Positions 56,091 to 64,000 of a stretch of DNA of 64,000 nt are shown in pieces. The translations under genes and the position numbers were made by a program. This DNA comes from Mesorhizobium sp. (GTDB lineage Bacteria > Pseudomonadota > Alphaproteobacteria > Rhizobiales > Rhizobiaceae): NCBI GenBank assembly GCA_004963905.1, contig SUGL01000008.1, positions 62,001-126,000 of the forward strand. The letters are read 5' to 3'. The notes below the pieces were generated by a model that was given only the letters and a program-made list of their open reading frames with translations, did not search any database and was not told the origin of the DNA. The stretch's first letter is position 1, and every line of letters begins with the position of its first letter.

Positions 56091-56867
56091 GTGAAGCATG
56101 CGGGCAAAGTCGTGATCATCACCGGAGCGGCTCAAGGGTTGGGCCTTGCCTGCGCCGAGCGCTTTCATGCCGACGGCGCCAATGTCGTGCTAGTGGACGT
56201 GAAGGCCGATCGTGGCCGCGAGCATGCGGAACGCTTTGGCGAACGTGCCGTCTGGCTCACCGCGGACCTCTCCGAATGCACCAAGGACATGGCTGCCGGC
56301 ATCGTCGCCGAGGCCACGGAGGCCTTCGGCGGCGTCGACGTCCTGATCAACAATGCCGGCGTCATCCATCTCGACGATTTCGTCGATTTTCCCGAGGAGG
56401 CCTTCGACTGGGTCCAGCGCGTCAATCTCAAGGCGCCGTTCCTTCTCGGCCAGGCGGCGGCGCGAGCCATGATCGCTCAAGGGCGTGGCGGCTCGATCAT
56501 CAACATGTCGTCGATCAACGCCATCCTGGCCATTCCCAACTCCGTCGCCTACGCGGTGTCCAAGGGCGGCATCAGGCAACTGACGGCGGTGATGGCGGTC
56601 GGGCTCATCCCGCACAATATCCGTGTCAACGCGATCGGGCCGGGCACCATCCTGACCGACATGGTCAAGAGCTCGGTCATGGCCAGCGAGGCGCAGCGCC
56701 AGACCATCCTGTCGCGCACGCCGAGCGGACGCTGCGGCGAACCGTCGGAGATCGCCAGCGTCGCGTCCTTTCTCGCCAGCGACGACGCCTCCTACATCGT
56801 CGGCCAGACCATCTATCCCGATGGCGGCCGCCTGATCCTGAACTACACGGTGCCGGTGAAGGACTGA
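56091..56867 (+). CDS. Short-chain dehydrogenase/reductase
   Basis: Classical SDR of 258 residues. Cofactor motif TGAAQGLGLACAERF, NNAG in LINNAGVIHL, active-site Ser in INMSSINAI and YxxxK in YAVSKGGIRQL. The GTG at 56091 (V/M-KHAGKVVIITG) is chosen because AGAGGA lies just before it and because the longer TTG reading at 56049 would put an operator inside the gene. First gene of the plus-strand operon with pxpB and pxpC. Substrate unknown. Confidence 0.88.
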   Translation: MKHAGKVVIITGAAQGLGLACAERFHADGANVVLVDVKADRGREHAERFGERAVWLTADLSECTKDMAAGIVAEATEAFGGVDVLINNAGVIHLDDFVDFPEEAFDWVQRVNLKAPFLLGQAAARAMIAQGRGGSIINMSSINAILAIPNSVAYAVSKGGIRQLTAVMAVGLIPHNIRVNAIGPGTILTDMVKSSVMASEAQRQTILSRTPSGRCGEPSEIASVASFLASDDASYIVGQTIYPDGGRLILNYTVPVKD

Positions 56868-56873
56868 CCGCTC

Positions 56874-57539
56874 ATGGCCGTCGTTCGCGCGCCGCGCATC
56901 AGCCTTGCGGGATCAGGCGCACTGCTTATCGACGGCGCGCAGGGATCCTTTGACGAGGCTGTCCAGGAGCTGGTTTGGGCCGTGGCTAAAGCGGCACGGA
57001 GCCTCGAAGGCGTGCGCGAGACCGTTCCCGGCATGAACAACCTGCTCGTGCTGTTCGACCCGCTCGCTACGGACGCATCGAGCATCGGCGAGCAGCTGAA
57101 ATCGCTCTGGGCCTGCACGGACACTCATACGGTTGCCGGCACATTGCACACGATCCCTGTCAGTTATGGCGGCCCGCGCGGCGAGGATCTGGTCGGTTGG
57201 GCCGCGCATTGCGGATTTTCCCTGGACGAGATCGTCAGCCGCCACGCGGCAGCGATCTATACTGTCGCCGCCATCGGCGCCATGCCGGGCTTCCCTTATC
57301 TCTCCGGTCTCGACCCGCGGCTCGCCTGGCCCCGGCGCAACAGCCCTCGCCTGAAAGTGGCCAAGGGCGCCGTCATCATCGGCGGCGCGCAGGCCGGCAT
57401 CATGCCGATGACCGCGCCGTCCGGGTGGCACGTCATCGGCCATACGGATGCCAGGCTCTTCGACGCTCAGGCGCAGTCGCCGGTTCTGCTCGGGCCCGGG
57501 GACAAGATCCGGTTTCAGATCGTGGGAATAGAGAGATGA
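56874..57539 (+). CDS. pxpB: 5-oxoprolinase subunit B / carboxyltransferase C-D domain protein
   Basis: Protein of 221 residues (KipI/AHS1 family). Motifs: VPGMNNLLVLFDP, IPVSYGGPRGEDL, GAMPGFPYLSGLDPRL and PRLKVAKGAVIIGGAQAGIMP, which include the conserved cyclophilin-like fold core. With PxpC and PxpA it forms the ATP-dependent 5-oxoprolinase of bacteria; the same fold makes up half of the carboxyltransferase domain of urea carboxylase. It overlaps pxpC by 4 bp. Confidence 0.9.
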   Translation: MAVVRAPRISLAGSGALLIDGAQGSFDEAVQELVWAVAKAARSLEGVRETVPGMNNLLVLFDPLATDASSIGEQLKSLWACTDTHTVAGTLHTIPVSYGGPRGEDLVGWAAHCGFSLDEIVSRHAAAIYTVAAIGAMPGFPYLSGLDPRLAWPRRNSPRLKVAKGAVIIGGAQAGIMPMTAPSGWHVIGHTDARLFDAQAQSPVLLGPGDKIRFQIVGIER

Positions 57540-58516
57540 TCGAGATCCTCACCACCGGTCTTCCGAACACGGTCCAGGATCTTGGTCGTCCCGGCTATCT
57601 GGCGCTCGGGATCAGCCGTGGCGGCGCCATGGACAGCCAAGCGCTGGCGATCGCCAACCTGATGCTGGGCAACGATCCGTCGGCCGCCGGAATCGAAGTC
57701 GCGCTTTACCCCTTCCGGCTGAAACCACATGTCGACATCTCGGTCGCGATCACCGGAGCCGATTGTCCAATCATCGTCGGCGGCCGGCGCTGCCCGCCTT
57801 GGTGGGCAACCGCCATTCGTGCCGGCGAGACGCTTCTCCTCGAGGCGCCACGGGCGGGCGCCCGTTCCTGCATCGCCTTCGCCGGCGGGCTCGACCTGCC
57901 GCCCGTCCTGGGTTCGCGCGCGACGGATGTAAAAGGCGGCTTCGGCGGGCTTGCGGGGCGTGGCCTCTCCCGCGGCGACCGGCTTCGACTCAACGTCGCG
58001 GAGTGCCCACTGCCTCCCGGCGGCCTTGGCGCGGCATTGGCGGAGCGGCAAGCTGCCGGCAACGGCGTCGCCTCCCCGATCGAACTCAGGGTCCTCCCGG
58101 CTGCGGAATTCGACGCCTTCACGCCACAGGCGCATGCGGCCTTCACCGGCAGCGAATGGAGCATCACCGGCGATGCCAACCGCATGGGCTATCGCCTGTC
58201 CGGAGAGACGCTCTCGCTCGTCTCGCCCTTGGAGTTGCTCTCGCATGGCATCGTGCCGGGCACGGTTCAGGTGCCGCCGTCCGGCCAGCCGATCATCCAG
58301 CTTGCCGATGCCAACACCTGCGGCGGCTATCCCAAGATCGCGACCGTGATCGAAGCGGATCTGTGGCGGCTGGCGCAGGCGCCGGTCGGTGCGCGCCTGC
58401 GTTTCGTGCCGGTCTCGATCGAAGCGGCGACCGAAGCGCTTCGGATGGCGAGGCAGCAGCTTGACGCGTTCGTTGCCGCGCGGAACATGAGGGCCGGTCG
58501 CCTGCGGGCAGGATGA
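57536..58516 (+). CDS. pxpC: 5-oxoprolinase subunit C / carboxyltransferase A-B domain protein
   Basis: Protein of 326 residues (KipA/AHS2 family). Motifs: TGLPNTVQDLGRPGYLALG, GGAMDSQALAIANLMLGN and, near the C-terminus, SHGIVPGTVQVPPSGQPII and GGYPKIATVI. It pairs with PxpB. In urea carboxylase the equivalent of PxpC-PxpB is fused between the biotin carboxylase and the BCCP. Here the biotin parts are encoded 3.5 kb away on the other strand. An in-frame longer reading upstream runs through pxpB in another frame and is rejected. Confidence 0.9.
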   Translation: MIEILTTGLPNTVQDLGRPGYLALGISRGGAMDSQALAIANLMLGNDPSAAGIEVALYPFRLKPHVDISVAITGADCPIIVGGRRCPPWWATAIRAGETLLLEAPRAGARSCIAFAGGLDLPPVLGSRATDVKGGFGGLAGRGLSRGDRLRLNVAECPLPPGGLGAALAERQAAGNGVASPIELRVLPAAEFDAFTPQAHAAFTGSEWSITGDANRMGYRLSGETLSLVSPLELLSHGIVPGTVQVPPSGQPIIQLADANTCGGYPKIATVIEADLWRLAQAPVGARLRFVPVSIEAATEALRMARQQLDAFVAARNMRAGRLRAG

Positions 58517-58580
58517 CAGCCGGGACGACGACAAGGCCGCAACGATATCGACTCGTTTCAACTCATATCGGCGAGCGAAC

Positions 58581-59753
58581 ATGTCAACAAATATCCGCCC
58601 CTTCACGATCCAGATCGCCCAGGCCGAAATCGACGACCTGAATCGCCGCATCTCGAGCTGGCGCGAGCCGGACCAGTTGCAGGGCATAGGCTGGGCCCAG
58701 GGAACGGAGCAGGAGGAGCTGCGACGGTTTGTGCAGCACTGGCGCGCAGGTTTCGACTGGCGCAAGCAGGAAGCTGCGTGGAACCTCTTTCCGCACTATC
58801 AGGCTGATATCGGCGGCCAGACCATCCATTTCATCCACGTCCGCGCCGCTGTTCCGACCGCCAGAACGGTCATACTCACCCATGGCTGGCCCGGCAGCTT
58901 CTGCGAATTCATCGGGCTTCTTCCACTTCTGACCGATCCGGTTCCCCATGGCGGGAGACAAGACGACGCCTTCAACGTCGTGATCCCGTCGATCCCGGGA
59001 TACGGCTTCTCTGGCCGGCCGACCAAGCGCGGTCTCAACCTGTTCGCCGTCGCCGACCTCTGGGCTGAATTGATGCGCCGCCTTGGCTACGAGCGCTATC
59101 TGGCGCAAGGCGGGGATCTGGGCGCCAGCGTGTCGACAATTCTGGCATACACCCATCCAGACAATCTCGCCGGGGTGCATCTGAATTTCATCCCCGGCTC
59201 ATATTCGCCGCCGCATGACGCCAGCCCCGGTGGCGACCTCACTTCGGAAGAACGCGCCTTCCTTGAGAGGAAAGCCCAGTGGGCCGACCTTCATGGCGCG
59301 TACAGCCATGTGCAGGGAACGCGCCCTCAGACGCTTGCCTATGGGCTGACCGATTCGCCCGTCGGACTGGCGGCGTGGATGATCGAGAAGTTCCGCGACT
59401 GGAGCGACTGCGACGGCAATCTGGACAATGCCACGTTCTCGCGCGACGACCTCCTCGCCGACATATCGCTCTACTGGTTCACGCGAACCGTCGCCTCGTC
59501 CATGCGCCTCTACTGGGAAACGCGCGCTCGGCCGTTGGCATTCCCTTCGGGTGCGAAGATCGACGTTCCCCTTGCGGTGGCGCTGTTTCCGAAGGAGCTG
59601 CCGATGCCGCCGAAGAGCTGGGTCGAACGGGTTTTTCGCGATATTCGCCGATGGACAACGATGCCACGCGGCGGGCATTTTGCGGCCTTCGAGCAACCCG
59701 GGCTGCTCGCGCAGGATCTGAGAGCCTTCGCGGGCGAGCTGAAATTTTCTTGA
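58581..59753 (+). CDS. Epoxide hydrolase-type alpha/beta hydrolase
   Basis: Protein of 390 residues with the N-terminal EHN lid domain (FTIQIAQAEIDDLNRRISSW) and the alpha/beta hydrolase fold. HGWPGS (101-106) forms the oxyanion loop, the nucleophile is Asp179 in QGGDLGASV, and the general base His is in GGHFAAFEQPGL. This is the microsomal-epoxide-hydrolase-like class. Start MSTNIRPFTI; 64 bp after pxpC. In the setting of lactam-hydrolysis genes it may open a cyclic intermediate. Confidence 0.9.
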   Translation: MSTNIRPFTIQIAQAEIDDLNRRISSWREPDQLQGIGWAQGTEQEELRRFVQHWRAGFDWRKQEAAWNLFPHYQADIGGQTIHFIHVRAAVPTARTVILTHGWPGSFCEFIGLLPLLTDPVPHGGRQDDAFNVVIPSIPGYGFSGRPTKRGLNLFAVADLWAELMRRLGYERYLAQGGDLGASVSTILAYTHPDNLAGVHLNFIPGSYSPPHDASPGGDLTSEERAFLERKAQWADLHGAYSHVQGTRPQTLAYGLTDSPVGLAAWMIEKFRDWSDCDGNLDNATFSRDDLLADISLYWFTRTVASSMRLYWETRARPLAFPSGAKIDVPLAVALFPKELPMPPKSWVERVFRDIRRWTTMPRGGHFAAFEQPGLLAQDLRAFAGELKFS

Positions 59754-59797
59754 CCCTGCAGGCGCGTTGCCCTGCAGCCAGATCCCGAAGGCCAGAC

Positions 59798-60826
59798 ATG
59801 AGCAACACCCTCACCATCGAAGCCCTGCATGAGCGCGTCGAGGCGATATTCGCCAAGGCAGGGCTGAACCCCATCCAGGCAGGCGCCGTCACGCGGGCCA
59901 TCGTCGCGGGGGAACGCGATGCCTGCAAGTCGCATGGCATCTATCGTATCGAAGGTGCCTTGCGTACCGTCAAGGCCGGAAAGGCCGACCCGAAAGCGGA
60001 GCCCGAATTGCTGCCGCAGGGCGCTCCGGCGATCGTCAGAGTGGATGCGAAAGGCGGCTTCGCCAATCCGGCCTTCGAGTTGGGCCTGCCCACGCTGGTC
60101 GAGCGGGCGTGCTCGAGTGGCATAGCGGCGCTCGCGATCAACAATGCCGTTCATTTCTCGGCGCTTTGGGTCGAGGTCGAGGCCTTGGCCCGCGCGGGCC
60201 TTGCTGGTCTCGCCATGTGTCCGAGCTATGCAACGGTCGCGCCGACCGGCGGCTCCAGACCGCTGCTCGGCACCAATCCCTTCGCCTTCGGCTGGCCGCG
60301 CCAGGACCAGCCGCCCTACGTCTTCGACTTCGCGACCTCGGTCGCGGCGCGAGGTGAAATCGAGCTCCATCGCCGCGCGGGCAAACAATTGCCGGAAGGC
60401 TGGGCCATCGATCCGGACGGCCGGCCGACGACCGATCCCGAAGCGGCGCTTGCCGGCGCCATGCTTTCCTTCGGTGGACACAAGGGCTCCGCGATCGGCA
60501 CCATGATCGAGCTGCTCGCAGGCGCCATGCTCGGCGACCTGACGAGCTCCGAGGCCCTCGATCTGCTCGGCACGACCACGCTTTATCCGAAGCATGGCGA
60601 ACTGGTCATCGCCCTGTCGCCGGAAGCCTTCGCTGCTGGCCGCCCCGGAAGTCCGTTCTCTCGGGCCGAAACGCTGTTCGAGGCGATCGTCGATCAGGGC
60701 GCGCGCCTGCCCTCGCAACGGCGGTTCCTCGCCCGCGCCAAATCGCAGCGCGACGGCATCAGCCTCTCTCCCCAGGAGATGGAGCAACTCGACCGCTTCC
60801 TCGAACTGGGGCTCGACGCCGTCTGA
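59798..60826 (+). CDS. Malate/L-lactate dehydrogenase-family oxidoreductase (DpkA-like)
   Basis: NAD(P)-dependent oxidoreductase of 342 residues of the Ldh_2 family, which includes malate, L-lactate, ureidoglycolate and cyclic-imine (delta-1-piperideine-2-carboxylate) reductases. SHGIYRIEGALRTVKAG holds the conserved SHG, NNAVHFSALWVEVEALA the catalytic His, and GTNPFAFGWPR, DFATSVAARGEIE and GGHKGSAIGTMIELL are family motifs. The start MSNTLTIEAL fits the family. Last gene of the plus-strand operon. A cyclic imine substrate would suit the locus, but is not shown. Confidence 0.88.
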   Translation: MSNTLTIEALHERVEAIFAKAGLNPIQAGAVTRAIVAGERDACKSHGIYRIEGALRTVKAGKADPKAEPELLPQGAPAIVRVDAKGGFANPAFELGLPTLVERACSSGIAALAINNAVHFSALWVEVEALARAGLAGLAMCPSYATVAPTGGSRPLLGTNPFAFGWPRQDQPPYVFDFATSVAARGEIELHRRAGKQLPEGWAIDPDGRPTTDPEAALAGAMLSFGGHKGSAIGTMIELLAGAMLGDLTSSEALDLLGTTTLYPKHGELVIALSPEAFAAGRPGSPFSRAETLFEAIVDQGARLPSQRRFLARAKSQRDGISLSPQEMEQLDRFLELGLDAV

Positions 60827-60866
60827 GTGGGCCCATTCGCGCTGTCGCACGATCCCCCCGAGGCGT

Positions 60867-61646
60867 TCAGGCCCTTGTGGCGAACGCCCTCACCCTGACA
60901 CCGCTCTCCTCCAGCCCGGCTCGCACGCGGGCGGCGATGGCGACCGCCGCCGGCGTGTCGCTGTGGACGCAGATCGAATCGATCGGCGTCTCCAGCAATC
61001 GCCCGGAAATCGTCTCGATAGCGCCCTGCCTGACCATGCGGACGACCCGCTCCGCCGCGTGCCCGGCGTCATGGATGACAGCGCCCCCCAGCTTGCGCGA
61101 GACGAGCAGCCCCTCTTCCGTATAGGCGCGATCGGCGAATATCTCGGACTTGACCGACAAGCCCGCCTCGCGCGCGATCCTATCCTGGAAGCCAAGCGCG
61201 ATCGCCAGGCAGATCAGGCTTGGATCTACGGCCTTGACCGCGCGCGTCACGGCCTCGGCGACACCGCGATCGGTCTGAGTGAGGTTGCCCAGCGCGCCAT
61301 GCGCCTTCACATAGCGGATAGGGTGCCCTGCATAGGCGGAGAGCGCCTGCGCAGCGCCGATCTGGTATGCGACCAGCCTTTCGATCTCGTCCGCCGAATG
61401 CGGAATGGCGCGCCGTCCGAACCCCCACAGATCGGCGAAGCTCGGATGCGCGCCGACGGCGACGCCTTTCGCGCGCGCCATCGAAAAGGTGGCCGCCATG
61501 ATCTCCGGATCGCCGGCGTGAAAGCCGCAGGCGACATTGGCCGAGCTCACGATGTCGAGGATCGCCGCATCGTCGCCGAGCCTGTAGGCGCCAAAGCCTT
61601 CGCCCATGTCCGAATTGATATCGACTTCCAGCCCGCTGTCCGTCAT
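60867..61646 (-). CDS. pxpA: 5-oxoprolinase subunit A (LamB/YcsF family)
   Basis: Protein of 259 residues. The N-terminus LEVDINSDMGEGFGAYRLGDD is the clear LamB/YcsF signature, with VSSANVACGFHAGDPEIM and AVGAHPSFADLWGFGRR following. It is the subunit thought to hydrolyse the activated lactam. It faces the plus-strand operon that encodes PxpB and PxpC, 40 bp away, and is the last gene of the minus-strand operon with the biotin proteins. Confidence 0.93.
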   Translation of the reverse strand: MTDSGLEVDINSDMGEGFGAYRLGDDAAILDIVSSANVACGFHAGDPEIMAATFSMARAKGVAVGAHPSFADLWGFGRRAIPHSADEIERLVAYQIGAAQALSAYAGHPIRYVKAHGALGNLTQTDRGVAEAVTRAVKAVDPSLICLAIALGFQDRIAREAGLSVKSEIFADRAYTEEGLLVSRKLGGAVIHDAGHAAERVVRMVRQGAIETISGRLLETPIDSICVHSDTPAAVAIAARVRAGLEESGVRVRAFATRA

Positions 61647-61670
61647 GGCGACTTCCCGAAATTCTCAAAA

Positions 61671-62063
61671 TCACAGCAATTCGTAGAGTGGCGTGCCGTA
61701 ACCAACGACAGTGCCCTCCTCGACCAGCGCAGCGCCCAGGGCGCCGTCCGCCGGCGCGACGACAGCCTTCAGGCACGGGCCGGTCTGCAGCACGCCGACC
61801 GTCTCGCCCTTTCGGACGGACTGGCCGCGTTCGACGACCGGATGGCCGGTCGTCGGATGAACGAGACGGAAAACCCCGACGCCCGGCGCACGAACGCCCT
61901 TGAAGACCGCCTCGGTCCTCAGTCGATCGCTCACAGCTGCCGACGAGGCATTGGCTGACTGAATGCGCAGGCAAAGCGAAAACCCTGCTTCCGCCAGTTC
62001 GATCTCGCTGACGCCCGCGGCCGCGCACCAGACGGCCAGTTTCTCGATCTCCTCGGCCGTCAT
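61671..62063 (-). CDS. BCCP-like protein lacking the biotinyl lysine
   Basis: Protein of 130 residues. The C-terminal 75 residues have the biotinyl-domain beta-barrel pattern ([59 protein letters not shown]), and the N-terminus ([20 protein letters not shown]) looks like the BCCP start. Where BCCP has EAMKM this protein has QTGPC, so biotin cannot be attached. It overlaps accC by 4 bp and is 24 bp before pxpA. It may be a structural or regulatory partner in the complex. Confidence 0.85.
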   Translation of the reverse strand: MTAEEIEKLAVWCAAAGVSEIELAEAGFSLCLRIQSANASSAAVSDRLRTEAVFKGVRAPGVGVFRLVHPTTGHPVVERGQSVRKGETVGVLQTGPCLKAVVAPADGALGAALVEEGTVVGYGTPLYELL

Positions 62064-63427
62064 TGCTGCCCCCGCTCGTCGAGCAGGCCGTCTTCGACAA
62101 GCCGTTCGAGATGATGGATGTCAAAGCCTCCGCCCGCGAAGCCTGGCTCCTCCATGAGGATGCCGTGCAGCGGCGCGTTGGTGGCGATGCCGACCGCTTC
62201 CATCTCGGCCAGCGCTCCTTTCATCCTGCGGATCGCATCGGCCCGCGTCGCGCCATGCGCGATGAGCTTGGCAACCAGGGAATCGTAGTGCGGCGGCACG
62301 GTGTAGCCGGAGTAGAGATGCGACTCGACCCGGATCCCCGGGCCGCCCGGCGGCGTCCAGCGCTCGACCCGCCCCGGATGCGGCCGGAAGGTGTAAGGGT
62401 CCTCGGCGTTGATGCGGCATTCGACGGCGTGGCCCTCGATACGAACATCCTCCTGTCTGAAAGACAGACGCTCGCCCCGGGCGATCCGGATCTGCTCGCG
62501 CACGATGTCGATGCCGGTGACGAGTTCGGTCACCGGATGCTCCACCTGAATGCGCGTGTTCATCTCGATGAAATAGAAGCGCCCGTCCTCGTAGAGGAAT
62601 TCGAAGGTGCCGGCGCCCGTGTAGCCGATCGCCGGGCAGGCGCGAGCACAGAGATCGCCGATCTCGGCGATCGCCTTGCGGGCGATGCCGGGCGCCGGCG
62701 CTTCCTCGATGATCTTCTGGTGGCGGCGCTGCATGGAGCAGTCCCGCTCGCCCAGCCAGACTGCATTGCCGTGCCGGTCGGCGAGAATCTGGATCTCGAC
62801 ATGGCGCGGATGCCCGAGGAATTTTTCCAGATAGACTTGCGAGTTGCCGAAGGCCCGTCCGGCTTCCTCGCGGGCCAGCGCCACGGCTTCCGTCAGCGCC
62901 ACTTCCTCGCGCACGATGCGCATGCCGCGTCCGCCGCCACCGCCCGCCGCCTTGACGATGACCGGATAGCCGATGGCTACCGCGATGGCGCGCACCGCTT
63001 GCTCGTCCTGTGCCAGCGCGCCTTCCGAGCCCGGAACGCAGGGAACGCCGGAGGCAATCATCGCCCGCTTGGCCGCAACCTTGTCGCCCATGATGCGGAT
63101 CGCCGCCGCCGGCGGCCCGATGAAGACAAGGCCGGCATTCTCGACCGCTTCGGCGAAGGCCGCGTTCTCCGACAGAAAGCCGTAGCCGGGATGGATCGCG
63201 CCGGCACCAGTGAGCTGCGCGGCGGCAATGATCTCGCCGACGTTGAGATAGCTGTCAGCCGAGGCCGCCGGCCCGATGCAGATCGCCTTGTCCGCCAGCG
63301 CCACATGGCGAAGGCTCGCATCGGCTTCCGAATAGGCCGCCACCGTCTTCAATCCGAGGTCGCGGCAGGCGCGCAGGATGCGCAGCGCGATCTCGCCCCG
63401 GTTGGCGATCAGGACGGTGTCGAACAT
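62060..63427 (-). CDS. accC: Biotin carboxylase
   Basis: ATP-grasp enzyme of 455 residues that carboxylates biotin on BCCP with bicarbonate. Motifs: [37 protein letters not shown], the glycine-rich loop [32 protein letters not shown] and [15 protein letters not shown]. Length matches AccC. It lies 5 bp after the BCCP gene. Because pxpABC and a dead BCCP are beside it, this is probably a second, pathway-specific copy and not the fatty-acid-synthesis AccC. Confidence 0.93.
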   Translation of the reverse strand: MFDTVLIANRGEIALRILRACRDLGLKTVAAYSEADASLRHVALADKAICIGPAASADSYLNVGEIIAAAQLTGAGAIHPGYGFLSENAAFAEAVENAGLVFIGPPAAAIRIMGDKVAAKRAMIASGVPCVPGSEGALAQDEQAVRAIAVAIGYPVIVKAAGGGGGRGMRIVREEVALTEAVALAREEAGRAFGNSQVYLEKFLGHPRHVEIQILADRHGNAVWLGERDCSMQRRHQKIIEEAPAPGIARKAIAEIGDLCARACPAIGYTGAGTFEFLYEDGRFYFIEMNTRIQVEHPVTELVTGIDIVREQIRIARGERLSFRQEDVRIEGHAVECRINAEDPYTFRPHPGRVERWTPPGGPGIRVESHLYSGYTVPPHYDSLVAKLIAHGATRADAIRRMKGALAEMEAVGIATNAPLHGILMEEPGFAGGGFDIHHLERLVEDGLLDERGQQ

Positions 63428-63432
63428 CGCGC

Positions 63433-63882
63433 TCAGCCCGCCTCTTCCAGAACGAACAGCACGTCGCCGGACTGAACGGCTGCATGATCGCCGAAAGCGA
63501 TCTCGACGATCCTTCCGGCGCGATCGGATTCCACGACGTTGAAGGTCTTCATGGCTTCGAGAACGCCGATCTTCCGGCCCTCCTCGACCACGTCGCCCAC
63601 CGAGACCAATGGCGGCTCGCCCTCGCCGGCGGAGCGGTAGAACACGCCGGTGAGCGGCGCGCGGATCGAATGCCGTGGGATGGTTGCGTCGGTTGGGCTC
63701 GAAGCCGCGGGGACGGTCGCGCTGGAAGCCGACACCGGTTGCGGCGAAGACCCGGTCTGCAATTCGGATGACGACACTTGCTTGGCAATGCGGATACGCA
63801 ATCCGTCGCGCTCGATCTGCAGCTCGCCGATGGGCGAACGCGAGACGACGTCGATCAGTTCCTGGACGAAGTTCAGGTCCAT
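63433..63882 (-). CDS. accB: Biotin carboxyl carrier protein
   Basis: Protein of 149 residues. The N-terminus ([20 protein letters not shown]) and an Ala/Ser/Pro-rich linker (about 45-65) lead to the biotinyl domain with the attachment site [12 protein letters not shown] (lysine in EAMK). [20 protein letters not shown] is the domain start. It is the functional partner of the biotin carboxylase downstream and the counterpart of the biotin-less copy at 61671-62063. Confidence 0.93.
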   Translation of the reverse strand: MDLNFVQELIDVVSRSPIGELQIERDGLRIRIAKQVSSSELQTGSSPQPVSASSATVPAASSPTDATIPRHSIRAPLTGVFYRSAGEGEPPLVSVGDVVEEGRKIGVLEAMKTFNVVESDRAGRIVEIAFGDHAAVQSGDVLFVLEEAG

Positions 63883-63889
63883 CGCCGGG

Positions 63890-64000
63890 TCACCGCAATG
63901 CTTCGACCGCCTCGGCGATGCGCCCGATCGCCTTCTCGATCAGGTCCATCGACGTGGCTATGGAGATGCGGAAATGCGGCGACAGGCCGTAGGCCGAACC
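63890..64000 (-). CDS. Aminotransferase class I/II (partial, C-terminal 36 residues)
   Basis: Reading the minus strand from the right edge gives 36 residues to a TGA at 63890-63892: GSAYGLSPHFRISIATSMDL, then IEKAIGRIAEAVEALR. The pattern FRISIATS...I..A..RI..A is the C-terminus of PLP-dependent aminotransferases of the aspartate type, with the Arg that binds the substrate carboxylate. It lies 8 bp before accB on the same strand, so it belongs to this operon. Confidence 0.8.
   Translation of the reverse strand, partial: GSAYGLSPHFRISIATSMDLIEKAIGRIAEAVEALR

Noticed and set aside
62060..63882. The housekeeping acetyl-CoA carboxylase accBC operon
   Set aside because: The neighbours are pxpA, a biotin-less BCCP and an aminotransferase, and the fatty acid synthesis context is missing; a pathway-specific copy is more likely.

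Overview
This 64 kb window comes from a GC-rich alphaproteobacterial chromosome, most likely a member of the Hyphomicrobiales and closest in feel to Mesorhizobium. The reasons are the high third-position GC, the many ABC-type solute importers mixed with small catabolic operons, the protocatechuate gene order, a NasTS nitrate system, and short palindromic intergenic elements of the rhizobial kind. There are no rRNA or tRNA genes, no insertion sequences, no phage genes and no CRISPR arrays. Genes are densely packed, often with 1 to 4 bp start/stop overlaps.

Layout. (1) 1-6460, minus strand: a GntR regulator, an ADP-ribosylglycohydrolase, a PfkB sugar kinase and a polyamine-type ABC importer (cut by the left edge), with a likely GntR operator at 6426-6453. 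(2) 6835-14517: a complete 4-hydroxybenzoate/protocatechuate pathway, pcaIJF on the plus strand facing pcaDCHGB-pobA on the minus strand. The pcaD start codon lies inside a 15-bp perfect inverted repeat. (3) 14619-20685: a LacI-regulated sugar ABC importer with a sugar epimerase, divergent from a 2-hydroxyacid dehydrogenase. (4) 20829-27481: a stress locus with otsA/otsB (trehalose), a glycogen-debranching-type enzyme, a glycosyltransferase and a small secreted protein; three sites match the EcfG/RpoE2 general-stress promoter. (5) 27816-33871: a thiamine-diphosphate enzyme, a 963-residue fusion of a catalase-like domain with a cyclooxygenase/alpha-dioxygenase-like domain, and a nitroreductase-like protein. 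This is the most unusual part of the window.

(6) 33934-40726, minus strand: an AraC regulator, a sugar/polyol ABC importer and three short-chain dehydrogenases, one resembling ribitol dehydrogenase. (7) 41004-50446, plus strand: nitrate assimilation (nasT, nasS, small membrane ORF, nitrate transporter, nirB, nirD, nitrate reductase). Its 360-bp leader shows an NtrC site, a sigma-54 promoter, a two-hexaloop ANTAR RNA and an overlapping intrinsic terminator. (8) 50431-55858, minus strand: a branched-chain-amino-acid-type ABC importer and an RraA-like aldolase. (9) 56091-64000: an SDR, PxpB/PxpC, an epoxide hydrolase and a malate/lactate-type dehydrogenase on the plus strand, facing PxpA, a non-biotinylatable BCCP-like protein, a biotin carboxylase, a true BCCP and the end of an aminotransferase. 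Together these supply all the domains of a urea-carboxylase-like biotin enzyme on separate proteins.

Product names rest on motif recognition and context. No database search was run, and substrate assignments for the transporters are tentative.
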